64,000 nt of DNA, taken from positions 3,777,501 through 3,841,500 of the forward strand of contig NZ_JBANRJ010000001.1 in the NCBI RefSeq assembly GCF_037154075.1, given 5' to 3'. How positions within the stretch are numbered: the stretch's first letter is position 1; each line of letters begins with the position of its first letter. The DNA comes from Sphingobium aromaticiconvertens. Lineage in GTDB: Bacteria > Pseudomonadota > Alphaproteobacteria > Sphingomonadales > Sphingomonadaceae. The notes below the pieces were generated by a model. It searched no databases, was not told the DNA's origin, and saw nothing but the letters and a program-made list of their open reading frames with translations. The position numbers and the translations under genes were made by a program. This document shows, piece after piece, positions 1 to 8,452 of this stretch.

Positions 1-433
1 CGTCATCATCATAGTCGCTCTTCACATCGACAGTGACGGTGATCGGCCCAGTCGCGCCCACGATCAGCTTCGCAACGATCTCGTCCGACACGATCGTGTC
101 GCCATTCAGGATGATGAAGTCCTGATCCATCTCCTCCCGCGCGATCCAGCAGGTGCCCAAATTATCGGCAACCTGAAAGAAGGGGTTGAACAGCGTCCGT
201 ATCCGCGCGCCGGTGTCGCGATAGAGTTGCAGCGCATGATCCTCGACCCGCTCGGTGCGAAAGCCGGTGACGACGACGATATCGGTCACGCCATTGGCGA
301 CCAGTGCCGCGACCTGCCAACTGATGAGGCTGCGACCGTTGAAGTCGATCATGCATTTGGGCACGTCGCGCGTCAGCGGCAACAGGCGTGAGCCTTGCCC
401 CGCGGAAAGGATGATGGCTTTGGTGATGCTCAT
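1..433 (-). CDS. Sugar-phosphate nucleotidyltransferase (3' truncated by window edge)
   Basis: The reading frame starts at the ATG at 433-431 and stays open to base 1, so only about the first 144 residues are visible. The N-terminus carries the nucleotidyltransferase signature: LSAGQGSRLLPLT followed by DVPKCMI, the G-rich NTP-binding loop with the Arg and Lys that contact phosphate. A later LNGDTIVSDEIV segment fits the metal-binding Asp strand. These enzymes transfer NMP to a sugar or choline phosphate, giving precursors for surface polysaccharide. The family assignment is firm, but the substrate cannot be read from this fragment. The divergent neighbour is a polysaccharide flippase, which fits an envelope-glycan role. 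Confidence 0.85.
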   Translation of the reverse strand, partial: MSITKAIILSAGQGSRLLPLTRDVPKCMIDFNGRSLISWQVAALVANGVTDIVVVTGFRTERVEDHALQLYRDTGARIRTLFNPFFQVADNLGTCWIAREEMDQDFIILNGDTIVSDEIVAKLIVGATGPITVTVDVKSDYDDD

Positions 434-555
434 GCGCGCGCTCTACCGCAAACTTGCCTTTGTGGACAATCGCCAACTGCGGACATTTGCCGTTTGGCGA
501 CCATCACCCTAGATAGGCCGCGCCGGACCGTCCGGCGCCGGAGCATGAAACAGAC

Positions 556-1914
556 GTGAGCAAGCCCGACAGCGTAGCGGCCAAAAACTCCAAAGCTGGC
601 GATTCAGGCGCGAACAGCGGCTTCGCGCGCATTCTTGCCAACACCGGCTGGCTGCTGGGCGGCAAGGGCGTGGGCGCGATCCTCTCCATCGTCTATCTCG
701 CCATCGCCACACGCACCCTGGGCGTGGCCGACTTCGGCCGCTTCGCCCTGGTCCTCTCCGCCGCGCAGGCGATCAAGACGCTGGTATCCTTCGAAAGCTG
801 GCAGATCATCATCCGCTATGGGCAGGAACATCTGAAGGCGGCGGACGCGGCAGAGGGCGGGCACGCACTCAATCGCCTCGCCCGCTTCTGCATTCTGGTC
901 GATCTGGTTTCTGCCATCGTCGGCTGCGCGCTGGCGGCGGCACTGACCCTGATCTTCGGGCCTATGATGGATCTGTCGCGCGACATGGCGATCGACGCGA
1001 TCCTCTTCTGTGCGGTCATGCTGCTGACGATCCGATCGACACCGATGGGCATATTGCGCCTGTTCGACCGCTTTGACGCGGGGGCGCTCGCTGAAACGAT
1101 GGTGCCCATCGGCCGGATGATCGGTGCGCTCGCCGTGCTGGCGGCTGGCCCGTCCATCGCAGGCTTTCTGCTCGCCTGGGCTGGCGCGGAACTGCTTTGC
1201 GCAATCAGCTACTGGTGGCTGGCATTGCGGGCAGGCAAAGGCCGGATGGGATCATGGCGCGCAGGCCACACGCTGGATGCCCGGACCGAAAATCCTGGCC
1301 TCGTCGGCTTTCTCACCGCCACCAACCTGCAAGTGACACTCTCTTCAATGGGCCAGCAAGTCGCTGTACTGTTCATCGGCATATTCGTCGGCCCTACCGG
1401 CGCGGGCCTCTATCGCCTCGCCAATCAGCTCTCCGCCTCGCTCACAAAGATTTCGGGCCTCCTCTCCCGCAGCATCTTCGTGGAACTGGCGCGCACCCAC
1501 AGCCATGAAGGCACCGCAGAACTGCGCACCCTGTTTCGCCGCACCAACCGGCTGGCGCTGATCGCTGGCGCGGTCATCATCCTGCTGATCCTCGCCGTCG
1601 GCCACCCGCTGCTGGGCCTGATCGCGGGCAAGGATTTCCTCCCCGCCTATCCGCTATTGCTGGTGCTGGGCGTCGCCGCGTCGATCGACCTTGTGGGCGT
1701 CAGCTATCGCCCCCTCCTTATGGCGACCGACGGCGCGCGCCTGTCGCTTCGCATCACCTTCGTTGCAACTTTGCTGATGTTCGTCCTGCTCGCCGTGCTG
1801 CTACCGCTTTACGACACGATCGGCGCGGCCTTTGCCAATCTGGCATCCTCGATCGTCGCCTTCTTCATGATGGGCTGGGCCAGCCGCAGGATGATGCGCG
1901 GCGGCACATCCTGA
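556..1914 (+). CDS. Polysaccharide/lipopolysaccharide flippase (Wzx-like, MATE/MVF fold)
   Basis: This 452-residue protein has roughly 12 to 14 hydrophobic segments. An N-terminal cytoplasmic stretch is followed by NTGWLLGGKGVGAILSIVYLAIATRTLGV, the usual first helix of the polysaccharide-synthase/oligosaccharide flippase family. Such proteins move lipid-linked glycans across the inner membrane. The start is a GTG at 556, about 120 bases from the divergent nucleotidyltransferase gene, so both may belong to one surface-glycan locus. Length and helix count match the family, but the transported glycan is unknown. Confidence 0.8.
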   Translation: MSKPDSVAAKNSKAGDSGANSGFARILANTGWLLGGKGVGAILSIVYLAIATRTLGVADFGRFALVLSAAQAIKTLVSFESWQIIIRYGQEHLKAADAAEGGHALNRLARFCILVDLVSAIVGCALAAALTLIFGPMMDLSRDMAIDAILFCAVMLLTIRSTPMGILRLFDRFDAGALAETMVPIGRMIGALAVLAAGPSIAGFLLAWAGAELLCAISYWWLALRAGKGRMGSWRAGHTLDARTENPGLVGFLTATNLQVTLSSMGQQVAVLFIGIFVGPTGAGLYRLANQLSASLTKISGLLSRSIFVELARTHSHEGTAELRTLFRRTNRLALIAGAVIILLILAVGHPLLGLIAGKDFLPAYPLLLVLGVAASIDLVGVSYRPLLMATDGARLSLRITFVATLLMFVLLAVLLPLYDTIGAAFANLASSIVAFFMMGWASRRMMRGGTS

Positions 1915-1951
1915 CTCCCCGCCCCACCGCGCTCCTGCCGCGCGAGAAAGC

Positions 1952-2317
1952 TTAATCCTTTTGGTCGAGCCAAATCTGCGCCGCATCCATCGATGAAAAA
2001 ACCTGCACGCGAGGATGCGCCAGGGTCCGCTCGGCCTGCAATTTGTTGAGTTGGCTACCGACGATCACCGCCGCGCGGCCGGACGTCAGGACGATTCCCC
2101 TTTGCATGATTCCCGTCAGCAATTCGGCAACATCCGTCGCCTGCACTGGAAATTCCAGCGACTCCACGATCACGTTGAAATCATCGCGGACCGCATGCGC
2201 CTCGCGCGCCTTCGCATCGACAACCGCTGCAAGGCGCAAGGCATCTTCGGGTTTCATGAACCCACTCACACTGATCATCAACAGATTGGCGGGAATATCA
2301 TAATCAACTCGAAACAT
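1952..2317 (-). CDS. Hypothetical protein, STAS/SpoIIAA-like
   Basis: This 121-residue soluble protein begins MFRVDYD. It has alternating strands and helices: an N-terminal strand (LLMISVSGFM), a central DFNVIVESLEF strand, a helix-rich middle, and a C-terminal VQVFSSMDAAQIWL. That pattern resembles STAS or SpoIIAA-like domains often found as lone proteins in alphaproteobacteria. It lacks signal peptide and membrane segments. The call is a fold-level impression, and no specific function is proposed. Confidence 0.6.
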   Translation of the reverse strand: MFRVDYDIPANLLMISVSGFMKPEDALRLAAVVDAKAREAHAVRDDFNVIVESLEFPVQATDVAELLTGIMQRGIVLTSGRAAVIVGSQLNKLQAERTLAHPRVQVFSSMDAAQIWLDQKD

Positions 2318-2415
2318 GCCGGCGCCGAATCCCTTGTCGAACCTTTACTCTACAGCGCTGCGTCCTAGCCCTTTTCCGGCGCGCATGGGAACAACACAAG
2401 GAGAAGAAATTCGCC

Positions 2416-2775
2416 CTAGTCCCCAACAATCCGTAACAGTTTGCGCTCCACCGGCGCCAGCACGCCATGCAGTTCCTGCCCGCGTTTCAGCACGGCCCCG
2501 GCCTCGCCGATCAGCGCCCACATGCCCTGCCGCAAGCGTAGTGCAGGGCGCTTCTCGATTCGAAATTCGGGTCGTTCGGTCGCGCGGCGGAAGGCGGAGA
2601 AGATCGCCGCATCCTTGCCCAGATCAATCGCATAGTCGCGCCAGTGTCCCGCCGACACCATTCGACCATAGAGATCCATGATCCGTTGCAATTCCAGCCG
2701 GTCGAATCCGATCTGCCCTGCGGTTCTATGACCGGATTGGCCACCCTGCGCCGGGAACGGTGTCACATTGGACAT
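2416..2775 (-). CDS. DUF2794 family protein
   Basis: This 119-residue protein matches my recollection of DUF2794, a short alphaproteobacterial family of unknown function. Core features are RLELQRIMDLYGRMVSAGHWRDYAIDLGKDAAIFSAFRR followed by an EFRIEKRPALRLRQGMW stretch. The start ATG shares one base with the cysE stop codon (TGATG), so the two genes are translationally coupled. No signal peptide or membrane helix is seen. Confidence 0.8.
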   Translation of the reverse strand: MSNVTPFPAQGGQSGHRTAGQIGFDRLELQRIMDLYGRMVSAGHWRDYAIDLGKDAAIFSAFRRATERPEFRIEKRPALRLRQGMWALIGEAGAVLKRGQELHGVLAPVERKLLRIVGD

Positions 2776-3497
2776 CAGGCCCGGTCGCGTTCCTTGAACA
2801 ACGGCATATCGCCTTCATCCTTCGCCGCGGACGGGGCCTCGCGTTCCACGATCAGTTCGGCCAGCCGCTTGCGAAGTTGCTCGACCTCGCACTGCAACAG
2901 TTCCAGCTTCTGCTTTTCAGGGTCGAAACAATCGCTGCAAGGCGTGCCATAGGGCAGGAAATCGCGCTGATAGGCCGTGACATCGACCAGCATCTGCCGT
3001 GCCGGGATGCCGACCATCGTCGCCCCCTCCGGCACATCCTTGGTCACGACCGCATTGGCGCCGACGCGGGCGCGTGCGCCGACCGTCACCGGTCCCAGCA
3101 CCTGCGCACCGGACCCGACAATCACGCCATCCATCAACGTGGGATGCCGCTTGCCCGCTATGCCATTGGCCGGGTCGGTCCCGCCCAGCGTGACATTCTG
3201 ATACAGCGTTACATCGTCGCCAATTTCCGCCGTCTCACCAATCACGGTAAAGCCATGGTCGATGAAGAAGCGCTTGCCGATCTTCGCGCCCGGATGAATG
3301 TCGTTGCCGGTCAGGAAACGAGCGATATGGTTCACCAGTCGCGCCAGAAAATACAGCCGCACCCGATACAGCCTGTGCGCCACCCGGTGGAAAACCAGCG
3401 ACCAGACGCCCGGATAGAGCAGGATTTCGGCGCGCGATCGCGGCGCGGGATCACGCGACTTGACCGAATCCAGATAGGCAATGAAATTGCGGAGCAT
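2775..3497 (-). CDS. cysE: Serine O-acetyltransferase (EpsC/CysE type)
   Basis: Acetylates L-serine with acetyl-CoA to give O-acetylserine, the precursor of cysteine. The 240-residue protein has an N-terminal helical part and then the left-handed beta-helix hexapeptide repeats, including [19 protein letters not shown] and [20 protein letters not shown], with the catalytic His-Asp context of the family. The C-terminus has a coiled-coil-like [22 protein letters not shown] extension. The frame is open upstream to 3659, but the ATG at 3497 gives the usual N-terminus. The neighbouring TauE/SafE gene suggests a shared sulfur-metabolism context. Confidence 0.9.
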   Translation of the reverse strand: MLRNFIAYLDSVKSRDPAPRSRAEILLYPGVWSLVFHRVAHRLYRVRLYFLARLVNHIARFLTGNDIHPGAKIGKRFFIDHGFTVIGETAEIGDDVTLYQNVTLGGTDPANGIAGKRHPTLMDGVIVGSGAQVLGPVTVGARARVGANAVVTKDVPEGATMVGIPARQMLVDVTAYQRDFLPYGTPCSDCFDPEKQKLELLQCEVEQLRKRLAELIVEREAPSAAKDEGDMPLFKERDRA

Positions 3498-3662
3498 ACA
3501 CGCGCCCTTTAAACCCTGAACCTTGTTGCGGATACATAGTCGCAAAGCCGCAATTTTTCCAGATGCCCCCTTAATTCCCCTTGGGTACCTCCAATAGAAA
3601 CTTGCTTTGCAAAGCCTGAATTTCCTATCTAACAGGTAGACAATTAGTAAAAAGGCCACCGA
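3498..3662. promoter_or_regulatory. Divergent intergenic region between cysE and the TauE/SafE gene
   Basis: This 165-base spacer separates two divergent genes and must carry both promoters. It is visibly more AT-rich than the flanking genes. I cannot assign -35/-10 boxes with confidence. An imperfect palindrome, CTTTGCAAAG at about 3604-3613, could be a regulator site. Confidence 0.35.
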
Positions 3663-4436
3663 ATGATCGACGCCCTCTCGACGAATGCCAGTGATCTATG
3701 GCCTTTCATTCTCGTCGGTTTCGGGGCGCAAATTATCGATGGCGCGCTGGGCATGGCCTATGGCGTGATCTCGTCCACATTATTGCTCGCGCTTGGCCTG
3801 CCCCCCAGCCGCGCTTCTGCGAGCGTTCACGCGGCTGAGACATTCACGACCGGCGTTTCGGCCGTCAGCCACATTCTGCACCGCAATGTGGACTGGAACC
3901 TGTTTGCCAAGCTGCTGATCCCCGGCATCGTCGGCGGCGTCGCGGGCGCCTATCTCTTGTCCAACATCGATGGAAACGTCATCAAGCCCTTCATCCAGGT
4001 CTATCTGCTCGCCATCGGCATATATCTGGTCTGGCGCGGTTTCCGCATCCCTCCCAAGCATAAAAACCCTCGTCTGGTCGCGCCGCTCGGCCTGATCGGC
4101 GGTTTCATGGACGCCACCGGCGGCGGTGGTTGGGGACCGGTCGTCACGTCGAACCTGCTGCTTCAGGGGTCCAGCCCCCGGCATACGATCGGCACCGTCA
4201 ACAGCGTTGAATTTTTTCTGACACTCTCGATCAGCATCACCTTCCTGTTCCATCTGGGATGGGAGACGTTCACGACCTACACGGTCGGCCTGCTGATCGG
4301 CGGCGTGGTGGCCGCGCCCTTTGGCGCGATGCTCGCCCGCCATGTCGCACCGCGTATTCTGCTGACGTCGGTCGGCGTGGTCCTGACGCTCACCTCCGCA
4401 TTCGGCTTCGCCAAATGGCTTGGATATATCGGCTAA
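3663..4436 (+). CDS. Sulfite exporter TauE/SafE family membrane protein
   Basis: This 257-residue protein is almost entirely hydrophobic, with about eight membrane helices. It carries the family's two internal repeats, each with a Gly-rich start: [20 protein letters not shown] near residue 20 and [20 protein letters not shown] near residue 145. Members export sulfite, sulfoacetate or other organosulfur anions, or act in sulfur uptake. The divergent cysE gene supports a sulfur-related role. The ATG at 3663 lacks a strong Shine-Dalgarno sequence, and a slightly downstream start cannot be excluded. Confidence 0.88.
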   Translation: MIDALSTNASDLWPFILVGFGAQIIDGALGMAYGVISSTLLLALGLPPSRASASVHAAETFTTGVSAVSHILHRNVDWNLFAKLLIPGIVGGVAGAYLLSNIDGNVIKPFIQVYLLAIGIYLVWRGFRIPPKHKNPRLVAPLGLIGGFMDATGGGGWGPVVTSNLLLQGSSPRHTIGTVNSVEFFLTLSISITFLFHLGWETFTTYTVGLLIGGVVAAPFGAMLARHVAPRILLTSVGVVLTLTSAFGFAKWLGYIG

Positions 4437-4476
4437 GGCACTTATATTCGACTTTCTGATTGAGGAAGTCACTTAA

Positions 4477-5406
4477 ATGTCCAGCTATCTGCCGACCCTC
4501 AAGCAACTCCAATATCTGGTCGCGCTGAAGGAACATGGTCATTTCGGCAAGGCGGCCGATAGCTGCTATGTCACGCAATCCACCCTGTCGGCCGGCATTC
4601 GCGAACTGGAGTCGCTGGTCGGCATCACCCTGGTAGAGCGCACGCGCCGCGTGGTCCGCTTCACCGCGCTGGGCGACCGTATCGCTGAAAAGGCACACCG
4701 CGTCCTGCGCGAAGCGGAAGAATTGTCCGCCATTGCTGAGGCTTCGGGCAAGCCGCTGACCGGCGAACTGCGGATGAGCGTCATCCCCACTATCGCCCCC
4801 TTCCTCCTGCCCCGCCTGCTACCGCGCCTGCGGGCAGAGCGTCCCGAGCTTAAACTCTATCTGCGCGAGGAAGTGACGCAGGCCTCGCTCGATTCGCTGC
4901 GGCACGGCCATGTCGACTGCGTGTTGATGGCGCTTCCCTATGCGCTGGGCGAGCTGGATCGTGAGATTTTGTTCAGGGACAAGCTCTACGTCGCCTTCCC
5001 GCGCGATGATCCACGCGATCCGCCAGAATGGATCACGCCGGAGATGATCGACGAAAGCCGCCTGCTTCTGCTGGAGGACGGCCATTGCCTTAAGGACCAT
5101 GCGCTCGCCGCCTGCAACCGCCCGGAATTGCGAGCGGAGGCGACGATGATGGGCACCTCTCTCCACACGATGGTGCAGATGGTCGACAATGGCCTGGGGC
5201 TGACGATGCTGCCTGAAATGGCGATTGCGGGCGGCATATTGGAGCATACCGGCATCGTCGCCCGGCCGCTTCGCTCAGAAAATGCAGCGCGCGATATTGC
5301 GCTGGTCTGGCGCCACAACAGTCCGCGCGAAAAGGAGTTTCGCCTGATGGCCGATCTGCTCCGCGCTGCCGCTGGCCCGGTGGGACAAACGGCGCAAGCC
5401 GCGTAA
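4477..5406 (+). CDS. oxyR: Hydrogen peroxide-inducible activator OxyR (LysR family)
   Basis: Peroxide-sensing LysR-type regulator of 309 residues. The N-terminal winged HTH reads LPTLKQLQYLVALKEHGHFGKAADSCYVTQSTLSAGI. The redox pair is present: Cys204 and Cys213 lie in EDGHCLKDHALAAC, with the same nine-residue spacing as C199/C208 of E. coli OxyR. This makes OxyR more likely than a generic LysR protein. It lies 40 bases after the TauE/SafE gene on the same strand. No catalase or peroxiredoxin target is adjacent. Confidence 0.93.
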   Translation: MSSYLPTLKQLQYLVALKEHGHFGKAADSCYVTQSTLSAGIRELESLVGITLVERTRRVVRFTALGDRIAEKAHRVLREAEELSAIAEASGKPLTGELRMSVIPTIAPFLLPRLLPRLRAERPELKLYLREEVTQASLDSLRHGHVDCVLMALPYALGELDREILFRDKLYVAFPRDDPRDPPEWITPEMIDESRLLLLEDGHCLKDHALAACNRPELRAEATMMGTSLHTMVQMVDNGLGLTMLPEMAIAGGILEHTGIVARPLRSENAARDIALVWRHNSPREKEFRLMADLLRAAAGPVGQTAQAA

Positions 5407-5412
5407 TCACCG

Positions 5413-5865
5413 TCAGGCGACAGGCGGATCCCACCGCGCCTTCTGCACCTCATCCTCTGCCCGCGCCTCGACCCAGCGGGACACCCCATCGGCGAAATGC
5501 TCCTTCTTCCAGAAGGGCGCGGCGGATTTCAGCCAGTCGATCAGAAAGGCGCAGCTTTCCAGCGCCGCCGTCCGATGCCGCGATGCTGTCCCGACAAAGA
5601 CGATTCGCTCCCCCGGTCCCAACCGCCCGACGCGGTGGATCACACGCACCGCCAGCAGCGGCCAGCGCTCCTGCGCCTGTTCCACGATTCGCTCGACCTG
5701 CCCCTGGGTCATCGCCGGATAATGATCGAGCTGGAGCGCGGTCAGCCCGCCCTCACCCCGCACGATCCCGGTAAAACTTGCGACACCGCCACCGCCAGAA
5801 GCCTCCAGCGCCGCCAGTTCAGCCGCGACGTCGAAATCCTCTTCCTGAATCGAGACCCGGCTCAT
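5413..5865 (-). CDS. moaE: Molybdopterin synthase catalytic subunit MoaE
   Basis: Large subunit of molybdopterin synthase, which inserts sulfur carried on MoaD into precursor Z during molybdenum-cofactor synthesis. The 150-residue protein shows the expected motifs: GVASFTGIVR near the start, RVGRLGPGERIVFV, then SRHRTAALESCAFLIDWLKSAAPFWKKE with the active-site Lys pair. Its ATG overlaps the moaD stop by four bases (ATGA), so the subunits are translationally coupled. Confidence 0.95.
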   Translation of the reverse strand: MSRVSIQEEDFDVAAELAALEASGGGGVASFTGIVRGEGGLTALQLDHYPAMTQGQVERIVEQAQERWPLLAVRVIHRVGRLGPGERIVFVGTASRHRTAALESCAFLIDWLKSAAPFWKKEHFADGVSRWVEARAEDEVQKARWDPPVA

Positions 5866-6119
5866 CCGCCCGTCACCGGTGGAAAGATCGCCAGTTCGCG
5901 CGCTTCACCAACGGGCATATCAAGGGACACGAACGTCTGATCCATCGCAACCCGCACCCGCGCCCGGTCAGCCAGCGCCTCGGCATAGCCTCCACCCCGA
6001 TCAGCCAGCGCGTCGATCAGGTCGGCCACGGTGGTGTCAGGGCTGGGCCGCTCGATTCGCTCTTCGTCGAGGCCAATCATCTCCCGCACCCAAGCGAAAT
6101 AGAGGATGGTCAGCATCAT
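5862..6119 (-). CDS. moaD: Molybdopterin synthase sulfur carrier subunit MoaD
   Basis: Ubiquitin-fold sulfur carrier of 85 residues ending in the required Gly-Gly (PPVTGG), which is adenylated and thiocarboxylated before sulfur transfer. The N-terminus ILYFAWVREMIGLDEERI is typical of MoaD. It sits between pgsA, whose stop is three bases upstream of its start, and moaE, which it overlaps. The three genes form one minus-strand operon. Confidence 0.93.
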   Translation of the reverse strand: MMLTILYFAWVREMIGLDEERIERPSPDTTVADLIDALADRGGGYAEALADRARVRVAMDQTFVSLDMPVGEARELAIFPPVTGG

Positions 6120-6122
6120 CGG

Positions 6123-6686
6123 TCAGTCCATGTGCCGGATGCCGACACGCAGATAGTCCCAGCCGGTAATGGCGGTAAGGATGGCCGCGGCCCACAGCGT
6201 CACGATCCCCACCATCTGCACGAACGGATAATGCGGCACCGCGCCCGCCAGGATCAACGCGCCCAGCGACACGATCTGAAACGTCGTCTTCCACTTGGCC
6301 AGCTTCGACACCGGTACCGATACCTGCAATCCCGCCAGAAATTCGCGCAGCCCCGACACCGCGATCTCACGCAGCAGGATGATCATCGCAGCAACGATAT
6401 GGATGCCTGCTATGTCACGGGTCGTGCCCAGCATAAGGATCACCGCACCGATCATGATCTTGTCGGCAATCGGATCCAGAAAAACACCCAGCTTCGACAC
6501 CGTGCCCTGCGCGCGGGCCAGATAGCCATCGAAATAATCGGTGATGCCCATCAGGCAATAAAGCGCGAACGCCAGCGCATAGCCGGTCGTCCAGCGCGCG
6601 CCATTATCGCCCGGCCACAGCAGGGCAACCAGCAGCGGGACTGTGAAGATGCGCGAAAGCGTCAGCAAATTTGGCAGCGTCAGCAT
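6123..6686 (-). CDS. pgsA: CDP-diacylglycerol-glycerol-3-phosphate 3-phosphatidyltransferase
   Basis: Membrane enzyme making phosphatidylglycerol phosphate from CDP-diacylglycerol and glycerol-3-phosphate. The CDP-alcohol phosphotransferase signature DG-x2-AR-x8-G-x3-D-x3-D is complete in the segment from DGYLARAQ to PIADK. About five to six hydrophobic helices follow. The frame extends to 6722, but the ATG at 6686 gives the standard MLTLPNLLTLSRI N-terminus. It is the first gene of the pgsA-moaD-moaE cluster. Confidence 0.93.
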   Translation of the reverse strand: MLTLPNLLTLSRIFTVPLLVALLWPGDNGARWTTGYALAFALYCLMGITDYFDGYLARAQGTVSKLGVFLDPIADKIMIGAVILMLGTTRDIAGIHIVAAMIILLREIAVSGLREFLAGLQVSVPVSKLAKWKTTFQIVSLGALILAGAVPHYPFVQMVGIVTLWAAAILTAITGWDYLRVGIRHMD

Positions 6687-6830
6687 GGTCAAGCGCCTGC
6701 CACAGTCCGCGCGAACGCACAAGTCGGTGCGCGCGCGCCGGCGACGGAAGGCTCCTCTATCATTGGACAGGCGCGCAGGCAGCGGCTAGACATCCCCTCG
6801 CCTTATCACAGAAAAAAGACCCCCTTGCCC

Positions 6831-8126
6831 ATGCAGGCCTCTCTCAGGCTATTGAACAAGCGGCGTTTTCTGCCGATTTTCATCACTCAGCTCCTCGGCG
6901 CCTTCAACGACAATCTGTTCAAGAACGCCATGGTGCTGTTCGTCGTGTACAGCGTTTATAATGACGAGCGATCGGAAACCTGGTTCAGCGCGATCGCGAC
7001 CGGCGTCTTCATCCTGCCCTTCTTCCTGCTATCCGCCCTGTCAGGCCAACTCGCGGATCAGCGGGACAAGGCGAAGATTATTCGTATCGTAAAGGCGGCG
7101 GAAATCGGGATCATGATCGTGGGGGCCATCGGCCTTTCGCTGATCTGGACCGGCTTCGCTGTCCATAGCCTCGCCATCCCGCTGCTGCTCGCCGCGCTGT
7201 TCGCCATGGGTATCCACTCGACCTTTTTTGGCCCGATCAAATATGCGATTCTGCCCCAGCATCTGCACGATGACGAAGTGCTGGGCGGGACGGGACTGGT
7301 CGAGGCGGGCACCTATATTGCCATTCTCGCCGGCACCATATTGGCCGGGATCATCCCGATCGAGGCCGCGGCGATCGGCGTCATCGTCACCGCCTGCATC
7401 GGCTATTTCGCCGGGCGCTCGGTGCCCCCCGCCCCGTCGCTGATGGTGCCGCAGCCCATCGACTTCCACATCATCCGGTCGTCCATCACGCTGGTGCGCG
7501 GGACCATGCATGTACGGCGACTGTTCCTGGCGATCATGTCGATCAGCTTCTTCTGGACGATCGGCGCAGTGCTGTTCATCCAGTTCCCGCCGCTGGTGAA
7601 GAATGTACTGACCGCCGACAAGGCTGTTGCCAGCCTGTTCCTCGCCATTTTCTCGATCGGCATCGCCATCGGCTCGATCGCGATCAACCGGCTTCTGGGG
7701 GGCCATGTGTCGGCGAAATACGCGCCCGCATCGGTGATCGGCATGGCCGCCTGCCTCATCGCTTTTCACCTCGTCTGCCGCTTCTGGGTCGCCGCGCCCG
7801 ACGGGCACCTCCTGTCCTTCCACGATTTCCTCAATCACCCCATGGCGATCCCGCTGTCGGCCTGCCTGCTGGGCGTGGCGACCTTCGGGGGCATGTTCGT
7901 GGTACCGCTCTACGCCTTCCTGACCACTACCGTCGAAAAGTGTGAGGCCGCGCGGACGGTCGCCGCCAACAATATCGTTAATTCGGGCGCGATGGTCGTC
8001 GGCTCGCTGATCGCCATCGGCCTCAGCATTGCAGGCATGTCGGTCATCGATCAACTCTTGCTGGTCGCGGCCATGTGCCCGCCCTGCGCCTGGCTGGCGT
8101 GGCGGCTGCATTGCGCCTGCGACTGA
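6831..8126 (+). CDS. MFS transporter, LplT-like (lysophospholipid transporter family)
   Basis: This 431-residue protein has about 12 membrane helices. The N-terminal FLPIFITQLLGAFNDNLFKNAMVLFVVY motif is typical of the MFS part of LplT/Aas proteins, which flip lysophospholipids inward for reacylation. The acyltransferase domains found in Aas fusions are absent. The frame is open far upstream, over pgsA and moaD antisense, but the ATG at 6831 is the natural start. Adjacent divergent pgsA gives a phospholipid context. The substrate is inferred from family resemblance only. Confidence 0.82.
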   Translation: MQASLRLLNKRRFLPIFITQLLGAFNDNLFKNAMVLFVVYSVYNDERSETWFSAIATGVFILPFFLLSALSGQLADQRDKAKIIRIVKAAEIGIMIVGAIGLSLIWTGFAVHSLAIPLLLAALFAMGIHSTFFGPIKYAILPQHLHDDEVLGGTGLVEAGTYIAILAGTILAGIIPIEAAAIGVIVTACIGYFAGRSVPPAPSLMVPQPIDFHIIRSSITLVRGTMHVRRLFLAIMSISFFWTIGAVLFIQFPPLVKNVLTADKAVASLFLAIFSIGIAIGSIAINRLLGGHVSAKYAPASVIGMAACLIAFHLVCRFWVAAPDGHLLSFHDFLNHPMAIPLSACLLGVATFGGMFVVPLYAFLTTTVEKCEAARTVAANNIVNSGAMVVGSLIAIGLSIAGMSVIDQLLLVAAMCPPCAWLAWRLHCACD

Positions 8127-8136
8127 CGGGCGCGGA

Positions 8137-8331
8137 TCAGGCGATGAAGCTATAGAAGGCCGTGAAAAAAGCGGAAAAGCTCAACATGAAGAGCTTCCAG
8201 TCCTGATCGTCATTCGCCTGACGCCTGGCCTCTTTCCCGTCCGCATCGATGCGAAATACATGGGCGGGCAGCCGCTGGCGAAAGGGATGCCGGGCCGATT
8301 CGGTGGTGAGGACCAGAGGACGTGTTCGCAT
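8137..8331 (-). CDS. Small protein with C-terminal membrane anchor
   Basis: This is a 64-residue protein that I do not recognise. It starts at ATG 8331 with a basic, soluble part (MRTRPLVLTTESARHPFRQR) and ends in one hydrophobic helix, WKLFMLSFSAFFTAFYSFIA. It converges on the MFS gene and is divergent from the PBP gene. The amphipathic layout and clean start suggest a real tail-anchored protein, perhaps envelope-related. It is small enough that conservation would be needed to be sure. Confidence 0.55.
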   Translation of the reverse strand: MRTRPLVLTTESARHPFRQRLPAHVFRIDADGKEARRQANDDQDWKLFMLSFSAFFTAFYSFIA

Positions 8332-8452
8332 GATAGAGACGTTAACGCTTTCTTTACCTTTTCGGCCACTGGCAAACAGGGTTAACAAAAACCTGTCCCG
8401 CGCCGGGACAGGCTTGACTGTATCACCTATATAATACAGCATCGCGGAACGC

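Noticed and set aside
5778..6830. N-terminal extension of the MFS frame by 351 codons
   Set aside because: The extra part lies antisense to moaD and pgsA, is Arg/His-rich, and the family N-terminus begins at 6831.
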